64,000 bases of DNA from contig CAMZOI010000001.1 of the NCBI GenBank assembly GCA_947331495.1, positions 2,108,001 through 2,172,000 on the forward strand. Direction: 5' to 3'. Each line of letters begins with the position of its first letter. Positions within the stretch are counted from its first letter, which is position 1. The notes under the pieces are model-generated. The model was not told the origin of the DNA, did not search any database, and saw only the letters and a list, made by a program, of their open reading frames with translations. The translations under genes and the position numbers were made by a program. The DNA comes from Erythrobacteraceae bacterium Alg239-R51 (lineage in GTDB: Bacteria; Pseudomonadota; Alphaproteobacteria; Sphingomonadales; Sphingomonadaceae). Positions 1 to 10,537 of this stretch are shown here, in pieces.

Positions 1-111
1 TCCGAACACGCCGACGTACTGGAAACCATCCGCACCACGGGCAAGTTCGAGGACGACACGAAGGACAAGACCGTCGACGCGCTGAAGACCTTTTCCAAGC
101 AGTTCGCCTGA
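1..111 (+). CDS. atpA: F1 ATP synthase alpha subunit, C-terminal end (partial)
   Basis: Frame 1 is open from the first base and ends with TGA at 109-111, giving 36 residues that finish ALKTFSKQFA. A C-terminal helix with a lysine-rich end is typical of the alpha subunit, and the next gene is atpG, the usual order in the F1 operon. The 5' part lies outside the window, so the nucleotide-binding motifs cannot be seen. The identification rests mainly on position directly upstream of atpG, with a 30-base gap, and on the composition of the tail. Confidence 0.85.
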   Translation, partial: SEHADVLETIRTTGKFEDDTKDKTVDALKTFSKQFA

Positions 112-141
112 GCCCGAGAGACACGAACATAGGGAGCCGAA

Positions 142-1017
142 ATGGCTAGCCTCAAAGAACTCAAGGGCCGGATCAACTCGGTCAAGTCGACCCAGAAGAT
201 CACCAAGGCCAAGCAGATGGTCGCAGCGGCCAAGCTGCGCCGTGCGCAGGCGGCCGCCGAAGCCGCGCGTCCTTACGCCGAGCGGCTGTCGGGTGTGATG
301 GCATCGCTGGCTGCCAAGGTCAGCGGAGACAGCGCACCCAAACTGCTGCGCGGGACGGGCAACGACAACCGGCATCTGCTGGTGGTCGTCAACACCGACA
401 AGGGTCTGTGCGGCGGGCTCAACGCCAACATCGTCAAGGCTGCCAAGGTCAAGGCCCGCGCCCTGATTGCCGAGGGCAAGGACGTGAAATTCTACCTTGT
501 CGGCAAGAAGGGCCGCGCACCGATCAAGCGCGACTATGCAAACCGGATCGAGAAACATTTCGACACGGCCGACGTACGCCAGCCCGGCTTCGAAGAGGCG
601 GAGCAGATCGCCGACGATCTGATCGAACGCTTCGATAAGGGCGAGTTCGACGTCGCTCATCTGGTATATCCGATCTTCAAATCGGCGCTGGCGCAGGACC
701 CCACGGTCGATCAGCTGATCCCCGTCCCCTCGCCGGAAGGCGATGCCGGCAGTTCGGGCGATGCCGTGGTCGAGTACGAGCCGGGTGAGGAGGAAATCCT
801 CGAGGAGTTGCTGCCGCGCTACGTCAAGACACAGCTCTTCGGCGCGCTGCTTGAACGTGAAGCTTCCGAACAGGGCGCATCGATGACCGCGATGGACAAC
901 GCCACGCGCAATGCGGGCGACCTGATCGACAAGCTGACCATCCAGTACAATCGCAGCCGTCAGGCCGCGATCACCACCGAACTCATCGAGATCATTGCCG
1001 GCGCGGAAGCGCTCTAA
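142..1017 (+). CDS. atpG: F1 ATP synthase gamma subunit
   Basis: This 291-residue protein is the central rotor shaft of F1. It turns inside the alpha/beta hexamer and couples proton flow through Fo to ATP synthesis at the cytoplasmic membrane. The N-terminus ([20 protein letters not shown]) and the C-terminal helix ([20 protein letters not shown], followed by [10 protein letters not shown]) are the conserved coiled-coil ends of the family. The central part carries the [10 protein letters not shown] segment. An AGGGAG ribosome site lies just before the ATG. The length is normal for alphaproteobacteria. It sits between atpA and a small lipoprotein gene within the operon. Confidence 0.97.
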   Translation: MASLKELKGRINSVKSTQKITKAKQMVAAAKLRRAQAAAEAARPYAERLSGVMASLAAKVSGDSAPKLLRGTGNDNRHLLVVVNTDKGLCGGLNANIVKAAKVKARALIAEGKDVKFYLVGKKGRAPIKRDYANRIEKHFDTADVRQPGFEEAEQIADDLIERFDKGEFDVAHLVYPIFKSALAQDPTVDQLIPVPSPEGDAGSSGDAVVEYEPGEEEILEELLPRYVKTQLFGALLEREASEQGASMTAMDNATRNAGDLIDKLTIQYNRSRQAAITTELIEIIAGAEAL

Positions 1018-1033
1018 GCAGGAACAGAATTAC

Positions 1034-1375
1034 GTGAATAAACTCGCCCTCACCCTTCCCCTGGCGATCGCTCTCCTTACCGCTTGCGGCGAAGAACCGG
1101 CACCCGAAGCCGCTGCGACGCAGGCAGTGGCGCCCGAAGCGATTGATACCCTGCCCGCTCCCGACCAGGCGCTTTTCACTGAAAAGTACGCCGAGGCATG
1201 CCCGGAAGAGGAAGCCGTCAACACTGCCGTTTGCCGCCGCGCCGGACTGGGCTCGCCCAACGTCATCTGCGAATTCGGGCTGGGCGAAGACGAATACCTT
1301 CGCAACGAGGCAACGTTAATCGAAGGCGAAGGCGAATGGACCCTTGCCGATCCGGAAAATGTTTGCGTCGGTTAA
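1034..1375 (+). CDS. small predicted lipoprotein inside the atp operon
   Basis: This 113-residue product has an N-terminal signal ending in the lipobox LTAC at residues 15-18, so it should be lipid-anchored in the cell envelope. I chose the GTG at 1034 because it gives a clean signal peptide and has AGGAA 9 bases upstream; an upstream in-frame start at 995 would add a charged stretch before the signal. The mature part is acidic and has several cysteines, including ACPEEEAVNTAVCRR and a CEFG segment, which could form disulfides. It lies 16 bases after atpG and 32 bases before atpD in the same direction. I do not recognise the family. A role in the ATP synthase is not implied by the sequence; only co-transcription is suggested. 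Confidence 0.75.
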   Translation: MNKLALTLPLAIALLTACGEEPAPEAAATQAVAPEAIDTLPAPDQALFTEKYAEACPEEEAVNTAVCRRAGLGSPNVICEFGLGEDEYLRNEATLIEGEGEWTLADPENVCVG

Positions 1376-1404
1376 GGCGCAATAACCCCCAAGTCAGGAC
1401 ATAG

Positions 1405-2865
<1,461 letters not shown>

Positions 2866-2868
2866 GAA

Positions 2869-3126
2869 ATGCCGCTCCACTTCGAACTCGTGACTCCCGC
2901 CAAGCTTGAGCGCTCCGAGGACGTCCACATGGTGGTCGTTCCCGGTGCCGAGGGCGAATTCGGTGTGCTTGAGGGCCATGCGCCTTTCATGTCGACCATC
3001 CGCGACGGCGCGGTACAGGTTTACAAGAGCGAGGGTGCGAGCCCCGAAACCATCGAGGTACGGGGCGGCTTTGCCGAGGTCAGTGAGAAGGGCCTGACGG
3101 TTCTCGCGGAGCATGTCGAAAGCTGA
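2869..3126 (+). CDS. atpC: F1 ATP synthase epsilon subunit, short form
   Basis: This 85-residue protein matches the N-terminal beta-sandwich of the epsilon subunit. It starts [14 protein letters not shown] and contains [19 protein letters not shown], the part that docks epsilon to gamma and the c-ring. The family is usually about 130-140 residues because a C-terminal two-helix hairpin follows; here the stop comes directly after the sandwich. The frame ends cleanly at TGA and is followed by a strong terminator, so this looks like a natural short form, not a frameshift. In enzymes with the full subunit the helices inhibit ATP hydrolysis, so that control should be absent or replaced here (inference). 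Confidence 0.93.
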   Translation: MPLHFELVTPAKLERSEDVHMVVVPGAEGEFGVLEGHAPFMSTIRDGAVQVYKSEGASPETIEVRGGFAEVSEKGLTVLAEHVES

Positions 3127-3150
3127 CGCTGGGTCGTAGATCGGCACTTG

Positions 3151-3176
3151 AAAGGCGGCCTCCGGGTCGCCTTTTT
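3151..3176 (+). terminator. Rho-independent terminator of the atp operon
   Basis: AAAGGCG at 3151-3157 pairs with CGCCTTT at 3168-3174 around a 10-base loop and runs into a T tract (3172-3176). It lies 25 bases after the atpC stop. Confidence 0.85.
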
Positions 3177-3287
3177 GTATCTGCGATACGCCTGTTCTGA
3201 TCACGCATTGGTCGAAGGTTGATCCACTCTTCCAATCGCTTGCCTTAGGCGGCATGGTGCATGGGATTTACCTTGGGGAGACCGCAC

Positions 3288-5411
3288 TTGAAACTCGTAT
3301 CGTCACTGGCCATGGCCGCCGCCATGACCCTTTCCGCCACCACGCCCGCCGTCGCGCAGGACGGCATTCCCGGCCCCGACGAAGACTCGTTCATCTGGCT
3401 CGAGGAAGCTCGTAGCGACGAGGCGCTCGACTGGGTCCGCGGAGAGAACGAACGAACAATGTCATCGCTCGCCGACGATCCCCGGTTCGAGGCGCTCAAG
3501 GCCGAGGCGCTGGCGATCTACGACAGCGAGGACAAGATTCCCTATGTCTCCATCCGTCCCGATGGATTGTACAATTTCTGGCAGGACAAGCAGAACCCCA
3601 AGGGCCTCGTCCGCAAGACAACTCTGGAAAGCTACCGCACCGAAAATCCGCAATGGGAAACCGTTCTTGATGTCGATGCGCTTGCCGCTGCCGAAGGTCG
3701 CGAGTGGGTGTACAAGGGATCGACCTGCCTTCCCCCCGAACAGCGTTATTGCATGATCGCTCTGTCCGATGGCGGTGAGGACGCCACCATTCTGCGTGAA
3801 TTCGACATGCAGACAAAAAGCTTCGTCGAGGACGGTTTTGTCATTGATGAAAAAAGCCAGGGGGGCATCGAATGGCTCGACCGCGACACCCTTCTGGTCG
3901 GTCGCGACTTCGGCGAAGGCACGCTGACCGAAAGCGAATACCCCTTCACCACCCGCCTGTGGAAGCGCGGCACTCCGCTGGCCGAAGCGCCGGAAATCTA
4001 TCGCGGCGAACCGACCGACGTCTGGGCGGGCGCCGGCTTGCTCCGCGATGCGGCGGGTACGGTCCACGGCTACACCGCCATGCGCGGTACCTCCTTCCAT
4101 GACCGCGCCTGGTATCTTCAGCAGGATGGCGAGTGGGTGAAGCTCGACATGCCGGAAAAATCGTCATTGTCGGGTATCATAGACGGTCAGATGCTGTTCT
4201 CCACCGACGAGGACTGGACGGTGGGCGAACAGACCTTCCCGGCTGACGCGCTTGTCTCCGCCGACCTTCAGGAATGGCTTGCCGATCCCAACGGTGCGGA
4301 AAAAACGCTGGTCTGGGCTCCGGGAGACCGGCAGACCAAGCAGGGTGGCGGTTCGACCGCGAACAGTGCCTTCATCAACATCCTCGACAACGTCGTGGGC
4401 AAGGTGCTGAAGTTCGATTACGAAAACGGTCAATGGGTCAGCCGCGAAGTCGCCCTGCCCGACAACGCCACGGTCGGCGTGCAAGCGACGTCCGACCAGA
4501 CCGATCAGATCATGTTTTCGGTCACCAATTTCCTTGAACCAAGCGCACTCTATTACTCTGAAGGCGGCGCGCAGCCTGAAATCATCAAGACTTCGCCCAG
4601 CTATTTCGATGCTGCCGGGATGGAAGTCGAACAGTTCGAGGCAGTCAGCAAGGACGGCACCAAGATCCCGTATTTTCTGGTCAAGCCGCAAGGCATGACG
4701 ATGGACGGAACCACGCCCACCCTGTTGTCGGGCTATGGCGGATTCCAGGTTCCACGCTTGCCCGGTTACCTTGGCAGCACCGGAAAGATGTGGCTCGAAC
4801 GCGGCGGTGCCTACGTGCTGGCCAATCTGCGCGGCGGGGGCGAATTCGGGCCGATGTGGCACCAGACCGCTATTCGCGAGAACAAGCAGCGGACATGGGA
4901 CGATTTCATCGCGGTGGCCGAAGACCTCGTCGCACGTGGTATCACGAGCCCCGATCACCTCGGCATCCAGGGCGGGTCGCAGGGCGGCCTGCTTGTGGGA
5001 ACCGCTTTCACACAGCGTCCCGACCTGTTCGACGCGGCGATCGTCCAGATCCCGCTGTTCGACATGCTGCGCTATCATCTGATCGGGCGTGGCGCTTCGT
5101 GGATCGGCGAATATGGCGATCCGCGCATTCCCGAACAGCGCGCCTGGATCGAAGGCTATTCGCCTTATCAAAAACTGGCCGCAGACGTCGACTATCCCAC
5201 GCCGTTTTTGTGGGCCTCCACGGCGGACGACCGGACCCATCCGGCCCATGCCCGCAAGGCGGCGGCGAGACTGAATGAACTCGACCAGCCCTATTACTAT
5301 TACGAGGAAATGACCGGCGGCCATTCGGGCGGCGTGGACAACGAACAGCGCGCGCAATTGCAGGCACTGCAATACGTCTATCTGCTGCAACAGCTCGCAG
5401 ACCAAGAGTAG
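3288..5411 (+). CDS. exported prolyl oligopeptidase-family (S9) serine peptidase
   Basis: This protein of about 707 residues is a serine peptidase of the prolyl oligopeptidase family, which cleaves peptides usually after proline. The N-terminus is a signal peptide ending TTPAVAQ/D, so it should act in the periplasm. A beta-propeller-like half is followed by an alpha/beta-hydrolase half. The nucleophile is in GGSQGG (serine near residue 564), the aspartate in ADDRTHP and the histidine in GGHSGG (near 679). I set the start at TTG 3288 because GGGGAG lies 7 bases before it and it leads straight into the signal peptide; an ATG at 3261 in the same frame lacks a ribosome site. The gene stands alone between two terminators. 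Confidence 0.92.
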   Translation: MKLVSSLAMAAAMTLSATTPAVAQDGIPGPDEDSFIWLEEARSDEALDWVRGENERTMSSLADDPRFEALKAEALAIYDSEDKIPYVSIRPDGLYNFWQDKQNPKGLVRKTTLESYRTENPQWETVLDVDALAAAEGREWVYKGSTCLPPEQRYCMIALSDGGEDATILREFDMQTKSFVEDGFVIDEKSQGGIEWLDRDTLLVGRDFGEGTLTESEYPFTTRLWKRGTPLAEAPEIYRGEPTDVWAGAGLLRDAAGTVHGYTAMRGTSFHDRAWYLQQDGEWVKLDMPEKSSLSGIIDGQMLFSTDEDWTVGEQTFPADALVSADLQEWLADPNGAEKTLVWAPGDRQTKQGGGSTANSAFINILDNVVGKVLKFDYENGQWVSREVALPDNATVGVQATSDQTDQIMFSVTNFLEPSALYYSEGGAQPEIIKTSPSYFDAAGMEVEQFEAVSKDGTKIPYFLVKPQGMTMDGTTPTLLSGYGGFQVPRLPGYLGSTGKMWLERGGAYVLANLRGGGEFGPMWHQTAIRENKQRTWDDFIAVAEDLVARGITSPDHLGIQGGSQGGLLVGTAFTQRPDLFDAAIVQIPLFDMLRYHLIGRGASWIGEYGDPRIPEQRAWIEGYSPYQKLAADVDYPTPFLWASTADDRTHPAHARKAAARLNELDQPYYYYEEMTGGHSGGVDNEQRAQLQALQYVYLLQQLADQE

Positions 5412-5431
5412 GGCTTTCTCACCCCGCAAGG

Positions 5432-5465
5432 AAAGGCCGCGTCCTTCGGGATGCGGCCTTTTCTT
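5432..5465 (+). terminator. strong hairpin terminator, possibly bidirectional
   Basis: A 13-base-pair stem (5432-5444 with 5449-5461, one G-U pair) is closed by a TTCG tetraloop and followed by TTTTCTT. It separates the rightward S9 peptidase from the leftward gene ending at 5474. The A-rich left edge gives only a short T run for the opposite strand. Confidence 0.9.
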
Positions 5466-5473
5466 AAGCGGGG

Positions 5474-6820
5474 TCAATCCATATCGCGGTGACGGAGCAG
5501 CAGCCATGGTACGTTCTGACCATCGAACTTCAGACGGCTGACGCGGTCGAAAAACGGGGGAACGTGGTCGCCCACGATCAGGATGTCGGTCGGCGGCAGA
5601 TTGGGGTCCGTCGCCATGTCATCAAGAGCGTCGGCCAACTGGTGATGGACGGCAAACAGGCGACATAGATGCGGATTTTCCTCCCGCCATGCGGAACTGC
5701 CCATGGTGCATTGGTCAGTTCCCATGCGGCCCTCCTCGATCACCGGAAGATGGGTGTTGAGTGTCAGCCAGTAGACCAGTTGCGGCCGTTCCGTAGCTTT
5801 GAGCCGCCTGGCAATCCGCACCGGGATGTCGGCGTCGCACGATCCTTCGAACATGCCGCCGCATCGTGACACGCGGGCCGCGTCAAGCTCCTCCCGAAAC
5901 CAGGTTTCGGAAAAACCAACTCTGGGATACCATGATCGCCGATCGAAGAAGTCCCCGTAAAAGCCATGGATGCCGAGTGTCTCGTAACCGGCATCGCGAT
6001 AGGTCGCGGGCAGACATCCCGCACTCTCGAAGTCGAAGCTGGCGAAATCGCCCCATACATCGCACAGTTCGCGCAATTCTGCGTTCGTGGTCGAACCGTA
6101 ATAGGGCACCGTTCCGGTTTCGATGTCATAGCGCGCCGACCATTCGGAACGATGCCAGTCGGCTTGAAAAAGTCGCCGCTCCTCGCCGCCTCGCGGAACG
6201 CCTAGCGCTTCGACCAGAACGACGACCAGATGACGACCGTTCGGCTCGGAAAACAAGCCCGTATCGCCAGTTGACGAGTGCAGTTCCGCATCATCGGACG
6301 GGGCATTGCGATAGCTGCCCTGCGTTGCCGAGTTCGCCCGATTTTCTAGCGCGATGAAACCCATGCCGAGCAGGATCGCCAGCATCCAGGCCATCGGCGA
6401 TCGGAACCGCTCGACCCGTGGCGAGTACCGGACCATTGCGTAAAGCGCGCCTAGCACCAGCGCGCCGCCGACAAGATATTCGGGCGAGCGCAGCGGACGC
6501 ACGTCATCGAACATGCTGGGCAGCATCCTGAGATGCGTCGGTCCCAGATTGAACATCAGTGCGATGTAGACGGTGCTCAGGACAACCATCAGCGCAGTCA
6601 GGAACATGGCCTTCACCGGTCGCCATGGCATCTGCGAGGCGATCAGTACTGCGGGCACGGTGAACACCAGTGCCCATGTCATCGGTGGACCGCCCAGGGG
6701 CATCATCGCGATTATCAGCAAATGCGGCAGGATCAGCCATAGCAGTGCCCATCGCCAGGGCATCTCGCGCATGATCACGCTTACGCGCAACCCACTTGGC
6801 AGGACCGGCTGTGAAACCAT
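5474..6820 (-). CDS. membrane-anchored sulfatase/phosphotransferase-like protein
   Basis: This 448-residue protein has four to five hydrophobic segments in the first 165 residues, then a soluble domain of the alkaline phosphatase/sulfatase superfamily facing the periplasm. Family hallmarks are VVVLVEALG (first metal site), GSTTNAELREL (position of the threonine nucleophile in lipoteichoic acid synthase-like enzymes) and VGDHVPPF (metal-binding Asp-His near the C-terminus). Such proteins transfer phosphoglycerol, phosphoethanolamine or sulfate groups to envelope sugars or lipids; the substrate here is unknown. The soluble domain has several cysteines that could form disulfides. It is a single gene. 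The start at 6820 has only GAG close upstream; an internal ATG at 6772 is possible. Confidence 0.8.
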   Translation of the reverse strand: MVSQPVLPSGLRVSVIMREMPWRWALLWLILPHLLIIAMMPLGGPPMTWALVFTVPAVLIASQMPWRPVKAMFLTALMVVLSTVYIALMFNLGPTHLRMLPSMFDDVRPLRSPEYLVGGALVLGALYAMVRYSPRVERFRSPMAWMLAILLGMGFIALENRANSATQGSYRNAPSDDAELHSSTGDTGLFSEPNGRHLVVVLVEALGVPRGGEERRLFQADWHRSEWSARYDIETGTVPYYGSTTNAELRELCDVWGDFASFDFESAGCLPATYRDAGYETLGIHGFYGDFFDRRSWYPRVGFSETWFREELDAARVSRCGGMFEGSCDADIPVRIARRLKATERPQLVYWLTLNTHLPVIEEGRMGTDQCTMGSSAWREENPHLCRLFAVHHQLADALDDMATDPNLPPTDILIVGDHVPPFFDRVSRLKFDGQNVPWLLLRHRDMD

Positions 6821-6998
6821 ATCTCAGCAATGCCCGGCCGTGGTTAAGAACGCGTCAATCGCCAGCCTAATGACCAGTATCTTCGCGCGAAATTACGCGT
6901 TGTCGCAAGGCGGCAATTTAATCGTTGTTAACTCAGACTGCCTAAAGAGTTCGAAAAGAAAACGGGTTGCATCTTCCAACTTGCACCGGAGATGCTCT

Positions 6999-7238
6999 TT
7001 GACGCAACTACACCATCAGCCACGCATTTCCGTCGCCGAAGCGGCGATCCTGCAGCGGCCGGACAAAGACGACATGGCCTGCACGATCATCGACGTGTCT
7101 GCCGATGGTTTCCGGCTGTCCGTTCCACGCGCCGTGCCATGTGGCGCAGGATATCAGCTCAGGTTCGGAGGATGCTGTCACGAAATCACCATTCGCTGGG
7201 CTTCAGTGAGGGAGGTCGGCGGACAATTTGTGTCCTGA
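6999..7238 (+). CDS. small PilZ-domain protein
   Basis: This is a 79-residue protein if the TTG at 6999 is used; GGAG lies 7 bases upstream. The segment CTIIDVSADGFRLSVP carries the D-x-S-x-x-G motif of PilZ domains, which bind cyclic di-GMP, and the following strands (GYQLRFG, ITIRWASV) fit the PilZ beta-barrel. The usual upstream RxxxR half of the nucleotide-binding motif is not clear in this short form, so cyclic di-GMP binding is uncertain. Small stand-alone PilZ proteins are common in sphingomonads. The same frame stays open upstream, so an earlier start cannot be excluded. Confidence 0.6.
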   Translation: MTQLHHQPRISVAEAAILQRPDKDDMACTIIDVSADGFRLSVPRAVPCGAGYQLRFGGCCHEITIRWASVREVGGQFVS

Positions 7239-7356
7239 CAATCCCAGGACGGCGGGATCGGCGCAGGCCACCCAACCAGCTCCAGGCCCCACCCGGTGGC
7301 CCCGTGAAATTCTCTGGTTGCAGCACGCACTGTAGGCAAGAGGAATAGCCCCTTGT

Positions 7357-8724
7357 TCAGTCCTTCTTCGCTGCTGCCTTTTTCTTTTTCATCGCATCGT
7401 GGAAGCGATCTGCCCAGCCCGGCTTGACGACCTGTTCCGCGCGGACCAGCCGCAGATCTCCGTCGCCGACGTCGCGGCTGACCGCGCTTCCTGCGGCGAC
7501 GATAGCGTCGGCACCGATGCTTACAGGGGCGATCAACGCGCTGTTTGAACCGATGAACGCCCGCTCGCCAATGACGGTCTGATGCTTGAAATACCCGTCG
7601 TAATTGCAGGTGATGGTCCCCGCCCCGATATTCGCGCCGGCGCCGATTTCGGCATCGCCAAGATAGGTCAAATGGTTGGCCTTGGCGCCTTCGCCGAGCG
7701 TGGCCATCTTGACTTCCACGAAATTGCCGACCTTGCTGTCCTTCTCCAGAACCGTTCCGGGCCGCAATCGCGCATAAGGTCCGACCACGCAGCCCTCACC
7801 CACACGGGCGCCCTCAAGATGGCTGAATGCGCGGACACGCGCGCCCCTGGAAACGGTAACTCCCGGACCGAAGACCACATTGGGCTCGACGGTCACATCC
7901 TCGGCAAGCGCGGTGTCCCAACTGAAGAAGACCGTATCGGGGGCTTTTAGCGTAACTCCGTTATCCATCGCCTCGTCGCGCTTCAATTGCTGCCACTGGG
8001 CTTCGGCCCGAGCGAGTTCGGCGCGGCTGTTGACCCCGACAACTTCGTGCGGACGGTCGGTTTTCACCGCTGCGCAGGTCCGCCCGTCGCGCACGGCCAC
8101 GTTCACGATATCGGGGAGGTAATATTCACCTTGCACATTGTCGTTGTCGAGCCGGTCGAGCAATGCGAACAAATCCTCGCTGCGGGCCGCCATCAGACCG
8201 GAATTGCATAGGCGACAAGCCCGTTCGGCCTCGTTTGCATCCTTGAACTCGACCATCTTCTCGATCGTCATGTCTGCATGGGTAATGACCCGGCCGTATT
8301 GCAGCGGATCGTCCGGCTCGAACCCGAGAACGACGACCGCGGGGGCGTCGGGCGCGCGCAGGCGGGCCAGCATCTCGACCATGGTCTCTGTCTTGATGAA
8401 GGGTGCATCGCCCAGCAGCATCAGGACATCGCCATCGAAGCCGGCCAGCGCTTCGCGAGCTTGCGCCACCGCATGGCCGGTGCCGAGTTGCGGATCCTGC
8501 ACCACGCATTCGGCGCGCCCGCCCACCTGGTCTTCAACCTGCTGGCGTTCGTCCCCCACGATCACGATCGTCCGGCTGGGAGACAATTGTTCGACCGAAT
8601 GCATGAGGTGTTCGATGATCGGACGGCCCGCAATATTGTGCAGGACCTTGTGCAGCCCGCTCTTCAGGCGGGTGCCTTTTCCGGCGGCCAGAATGATGGT
8701 GGCGAATTCGCGTTGGGTGTTCAT
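7357..8724 (-). CDS. glmU: bifunctional GlcNAc-1-P uridyltransferase / GlcN-1-P acetyltransferase
   Basis: This 455-residue enzyme makes UDP-N-acetylglucosamine, the precursor of peptidoglycan and lipid A, in the cytoplasm. The N-terminal pyrophosphorylase domain has the LAAGKGTRLKSGLHKVLH signature and the acceptor-site GDAPF. The C-terminal left-handed beta-helix has hexapeptide repeats (GPGVTVSRGARV, IGAGANIGAGTITCNYDG) with the acetyltransferase active-site region. I chose ATG 8724 (MNTQREFATIIL) because AAGGGCG precedes it and it opens directly into the uridyltransferase fold; the frame continues upstream without further homology. The C-terminus is lysine-rich. It diverges from the phosphatase gene starting at 8777, with a 52-base shared leader. 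Confidence 0.96.
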   Translation of the reverse strand: MNTQREFATIILAAGKGTRLKSGLHKVLHNIAGRPIIEHLMHSVEQLSPSRTIVIVGDERQQVEDQVGGRAECVVQDPQLGTGHAVAQAREALAGFDGDVLMLLGDAPFIKTETMVEMLARLRAPDAPAVVVLGFEPDDPLQYGRVITHADMTIEKMVEFKDANEAERACRLCNSGLMAARSEDLFALLDRLDNDNVQGEYYLPDIVNVAVRDGRTCAAVKTDRPHEVVGVNSRAELARAEAQWQQLKRDEAMDNGVTLKAPDTVFFSWDTALAEDVTVEPNVVFGPGVTVSRGARVRAFSHLEGARVGEGCVVGPYARLRPGTVLEKDSKVGNFVEVKMATLGEGAKANHLTYLGDAEIGAGANIGAGTITCNYDGYFKHQTVIGERAFIGSNSALIAPVSIGADAIVAAGSAVSRDVGDGDLRLVRAEQVVKPGWADRFHDAMKKKKAAAKKD

Positions 8725-8776
8725 GCAATCGCCCTTGCCACCAATCGCTTGCAGTTTGAAGAACCATCCGCCACCG

Positions 8777-9475
8777 ATGCACGCAATGGCGGATTTTCCC
8801 TTCGATATCGTGGCTTTCGACCTCGATGGCACGCTCCTGGAAACGCACCGAGACCTTGGCGCGGCGGTCAATCACGCACTGGTGATGGGCGGTTTCGCGC
8901 CCGTTCCTGCCGACCATGCCAGCGACCTGATCGGTGGCGGAGCGAAGATCATGCTCCAGCGGGCGGTGAACGAGCAGGGCGGATGCGATGAAGAGGCGTT
9001 CCGCAGGCTCTACAAGGCGATGCTTGCCTTTTACGCCGAGAACAACGCCGTCCACTCCGGCGCCTATCCGCACGCGAATCAGACGCTCGATTTGCTTGCC
9101 GAACGCGGTGTTCGGCTCGGTGTGGTGACCAACAAGTTCGAAAGCTTCGCGCAAGATATTCTCGCCAAGCTGGACCTCGCCGACCGGTTCGATTGCATCG
9201 TCGGCGGCGACACGCTCGGCAAGGGACGCGCGAAGCCTGCCCCGGACCCGATCTGGCATGCGCGCGAACGCTGCGGGGGCGGCAGCATGGCGTTTGTCGG
9301 CGACAGCAGTTACGATGTCGCAGCCGCCCGGGCCGCGGGCGTGCCGGTCATTGCCGCCTGCTATGGGTATTGCGACAAGGGACCGGACGAGATCGGCGCG
9401 GATGCGAATATCGATTCGCTGGCCGAACTGATCCCGGCTCTCGAACGGTTGGGGCGTAGCGCGCTCTCGTCCTGA
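8777..9475 (+). CDS. gph: HAD-family phosphoglycolate phosphatase
   Basis: This 232-residue haloacid dehalogenase-type phosphatase most likely removes phosphate from 2-phosphoglycolate. Motif I is FDLDGTLLET near residue 14, with the nucleophilic aspartate. Motif II is GVVTNKFES, the motif III lysine is in GRAKPAPDP, and motif IV is FVGDSSYDVAAA. The helical cap lies between motifs I and II. Two in-frame ATGs (8777 and 8786) are close together and neither has a clear ribosome site; I report the first. The exact substrate cannot be read from the sequence, as related HAD phosphatases share these motifs. Confidence 0.85.
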   Translation: MHAMADFPFDIVAFDLDGTLLETHRDLGAAVNHALVMGGFAPVPADHASDLIGGGAKIMLQRAVNEQGGCDEEAFRRLYKAMLAFYAENNAVHSGAYPHANQTLDLLAERGVRLGVVTNKFESFAQDILAKLDLADRFDCIVGGDTLGKGRAKPAPDPIWHARERCGGGSMAFVGDSSYDVAAARAAGVPVIAACYGYCDKGPDEIGADANIDSLAELIPALERLGRSALSS

Positions 9476-9584
9476 CCTTACGGCACGGCGGCACGCCGCG
9501 CGTGGTGTTGCAAGCGCCATGGGAACATGTCACCCCGCGCACCGATTGACCCTTACGTAAACCAAACAAGCAGGAGCAGCCCGC

Positions 9585-10514
9585 ATGAGCATCGATTTCA
9601 AGGACAAGGTAGCCATCGTCACCGGGGCAGGCGGCGGTCTGGGCCGCGAATACGCCCTCGAACTCGGCCGTCGCGGAGCCAAGGTGGTGGTGAACGATCT
9701 CGGCGGATCGCGCGACGGCACCGGTCATTCGGACATGGCGCTCAAGGTGGTCGAGGAAATCGAGAAGGCGGGCGGCGAAGCGATGTCGAATGGCGGCAGC
9801 GTGACCGAATTCGACCAGATGGAAAAGATGGTGGCCGACGCCAAGCAGAAATGGGGCGGCGTCCACGTGGTCATCAACAACGCCGGCGTCCTGCGCGACA
9901 AGACCTTCGCCAAGATGACGATGGACGATTTCGAGTTCGTGGTCGACGTGCATCTCAACGGCTCGGCCAACGTCACCAAGGCCGTGTGGGAAACCATGCG
10001 CGAGCAGGCCTATGGCCGCGTGCTGATGACCGCAAGCTCGACCGGGCTGTTCGGCAATTTCGGCCAGGCGAATTACGGCGCGGCCAAGCTCGGCCTCGCC
10101 GGGCTGACCAAGACGCTGCAGCTCGAAGGCGCGAAATACAACATCAAGGTGAACACGATCTCGCCAGTGGCGGGAACCCGGATGACCGAGGATCTCTTCC
10201 CCGAAGAAGCGTTCAAGCTGTTCGATCCGGTCAACGTGGTCCCGGCCGCGCTTTTCCTCGTCAGCGAAGATGCACCGACCAACGCGATCGTCGGCGCGGG
10301 CGCCGGCGGGTTCCACAGCGCATGGACCGTGATGAACGATGCCGTCTGGCTGAAGGACGAAGAGCGAACGGTCGAAGGCTTTGCCGAAAACTGGGACAAG
10401 ATTTCCGACTTCTCGAACCTCAAGGCCCCGCAATCGGGCAGCGAGCAGTCGGGAAATATCCTGACCGCAATGCAGAAGGTTACCGGACAGGGACCGTCTT
10501 CCGCCCGCGGCTGA
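9585..10514 (+). CDS. short-chain dehydrogenase, MFE-2 hydroxyacyl-CoA dehydrogenase type
   Basis: This 309-residue NAD(P)-dependent oxidoreductase has a Rossmann fold. The cofactor loop [15 protein letters not shown], the NDLGG segment after the second strand, NNAGVL, and the active-site S-YxxxK ([18 protein letters not shown]) are all visible. The extended [11 protein letters not shown] loop and the long C-terminal tail resemble the 3-hydroxyacyl-CoA dehydrogenase domain of multifunctional enzyme type 2 of beta-oxidation, here as a stand-alone protein without the hydratase part. AGGAGCAG precedes the ATG. It is probably a monocistronic gene, since a start-codon hairpin lies before the next gene. 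Confidence 0.88.
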   Translation: MSIDFKDKVAIVTGAGGGLGREYALELGRRGAKVVVNDLGGSRDGTGHSDMALKVVEEIEKAGGEAMSNGGSVTEFDQMEKMVADAKQKWGGVHVVINNAGVLRDKTFAKMTMDDFEFVVDVHLNGSANVTKAVWETMREQAYGRVLMTASSTGLFGNFGQANYGAAKLGLAGLTKTLQLEGAKYNIKVNTISPVAGTRMTEDLFPEEAFKLFDPVNVVPAALFLVSEDAPTNAIVGAGAGGFHSAWTVMNDAVWLKDEERTVEGFAENWDKISDFSNLKAPQSGSEQSGNILTAMQKVTGQGPSSARG

Positions 10515-10537
10515 TTCTACCGTATTGACCATATAGG

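Noticed and set aside
4164..5507. Long leftward open frame opposite the S9 peptidase
   Set aside because: Antisense shadow of a well-supported gene; its start lies beyond the terminator and no motif is visible.
6918..6931. CtrA-like TTAA-N6-TTAA motif upstream of the PilZ gene
   Set aside because: The spacing is 6 instead of 7 bases and only one copy is present, so it is too weak to call.
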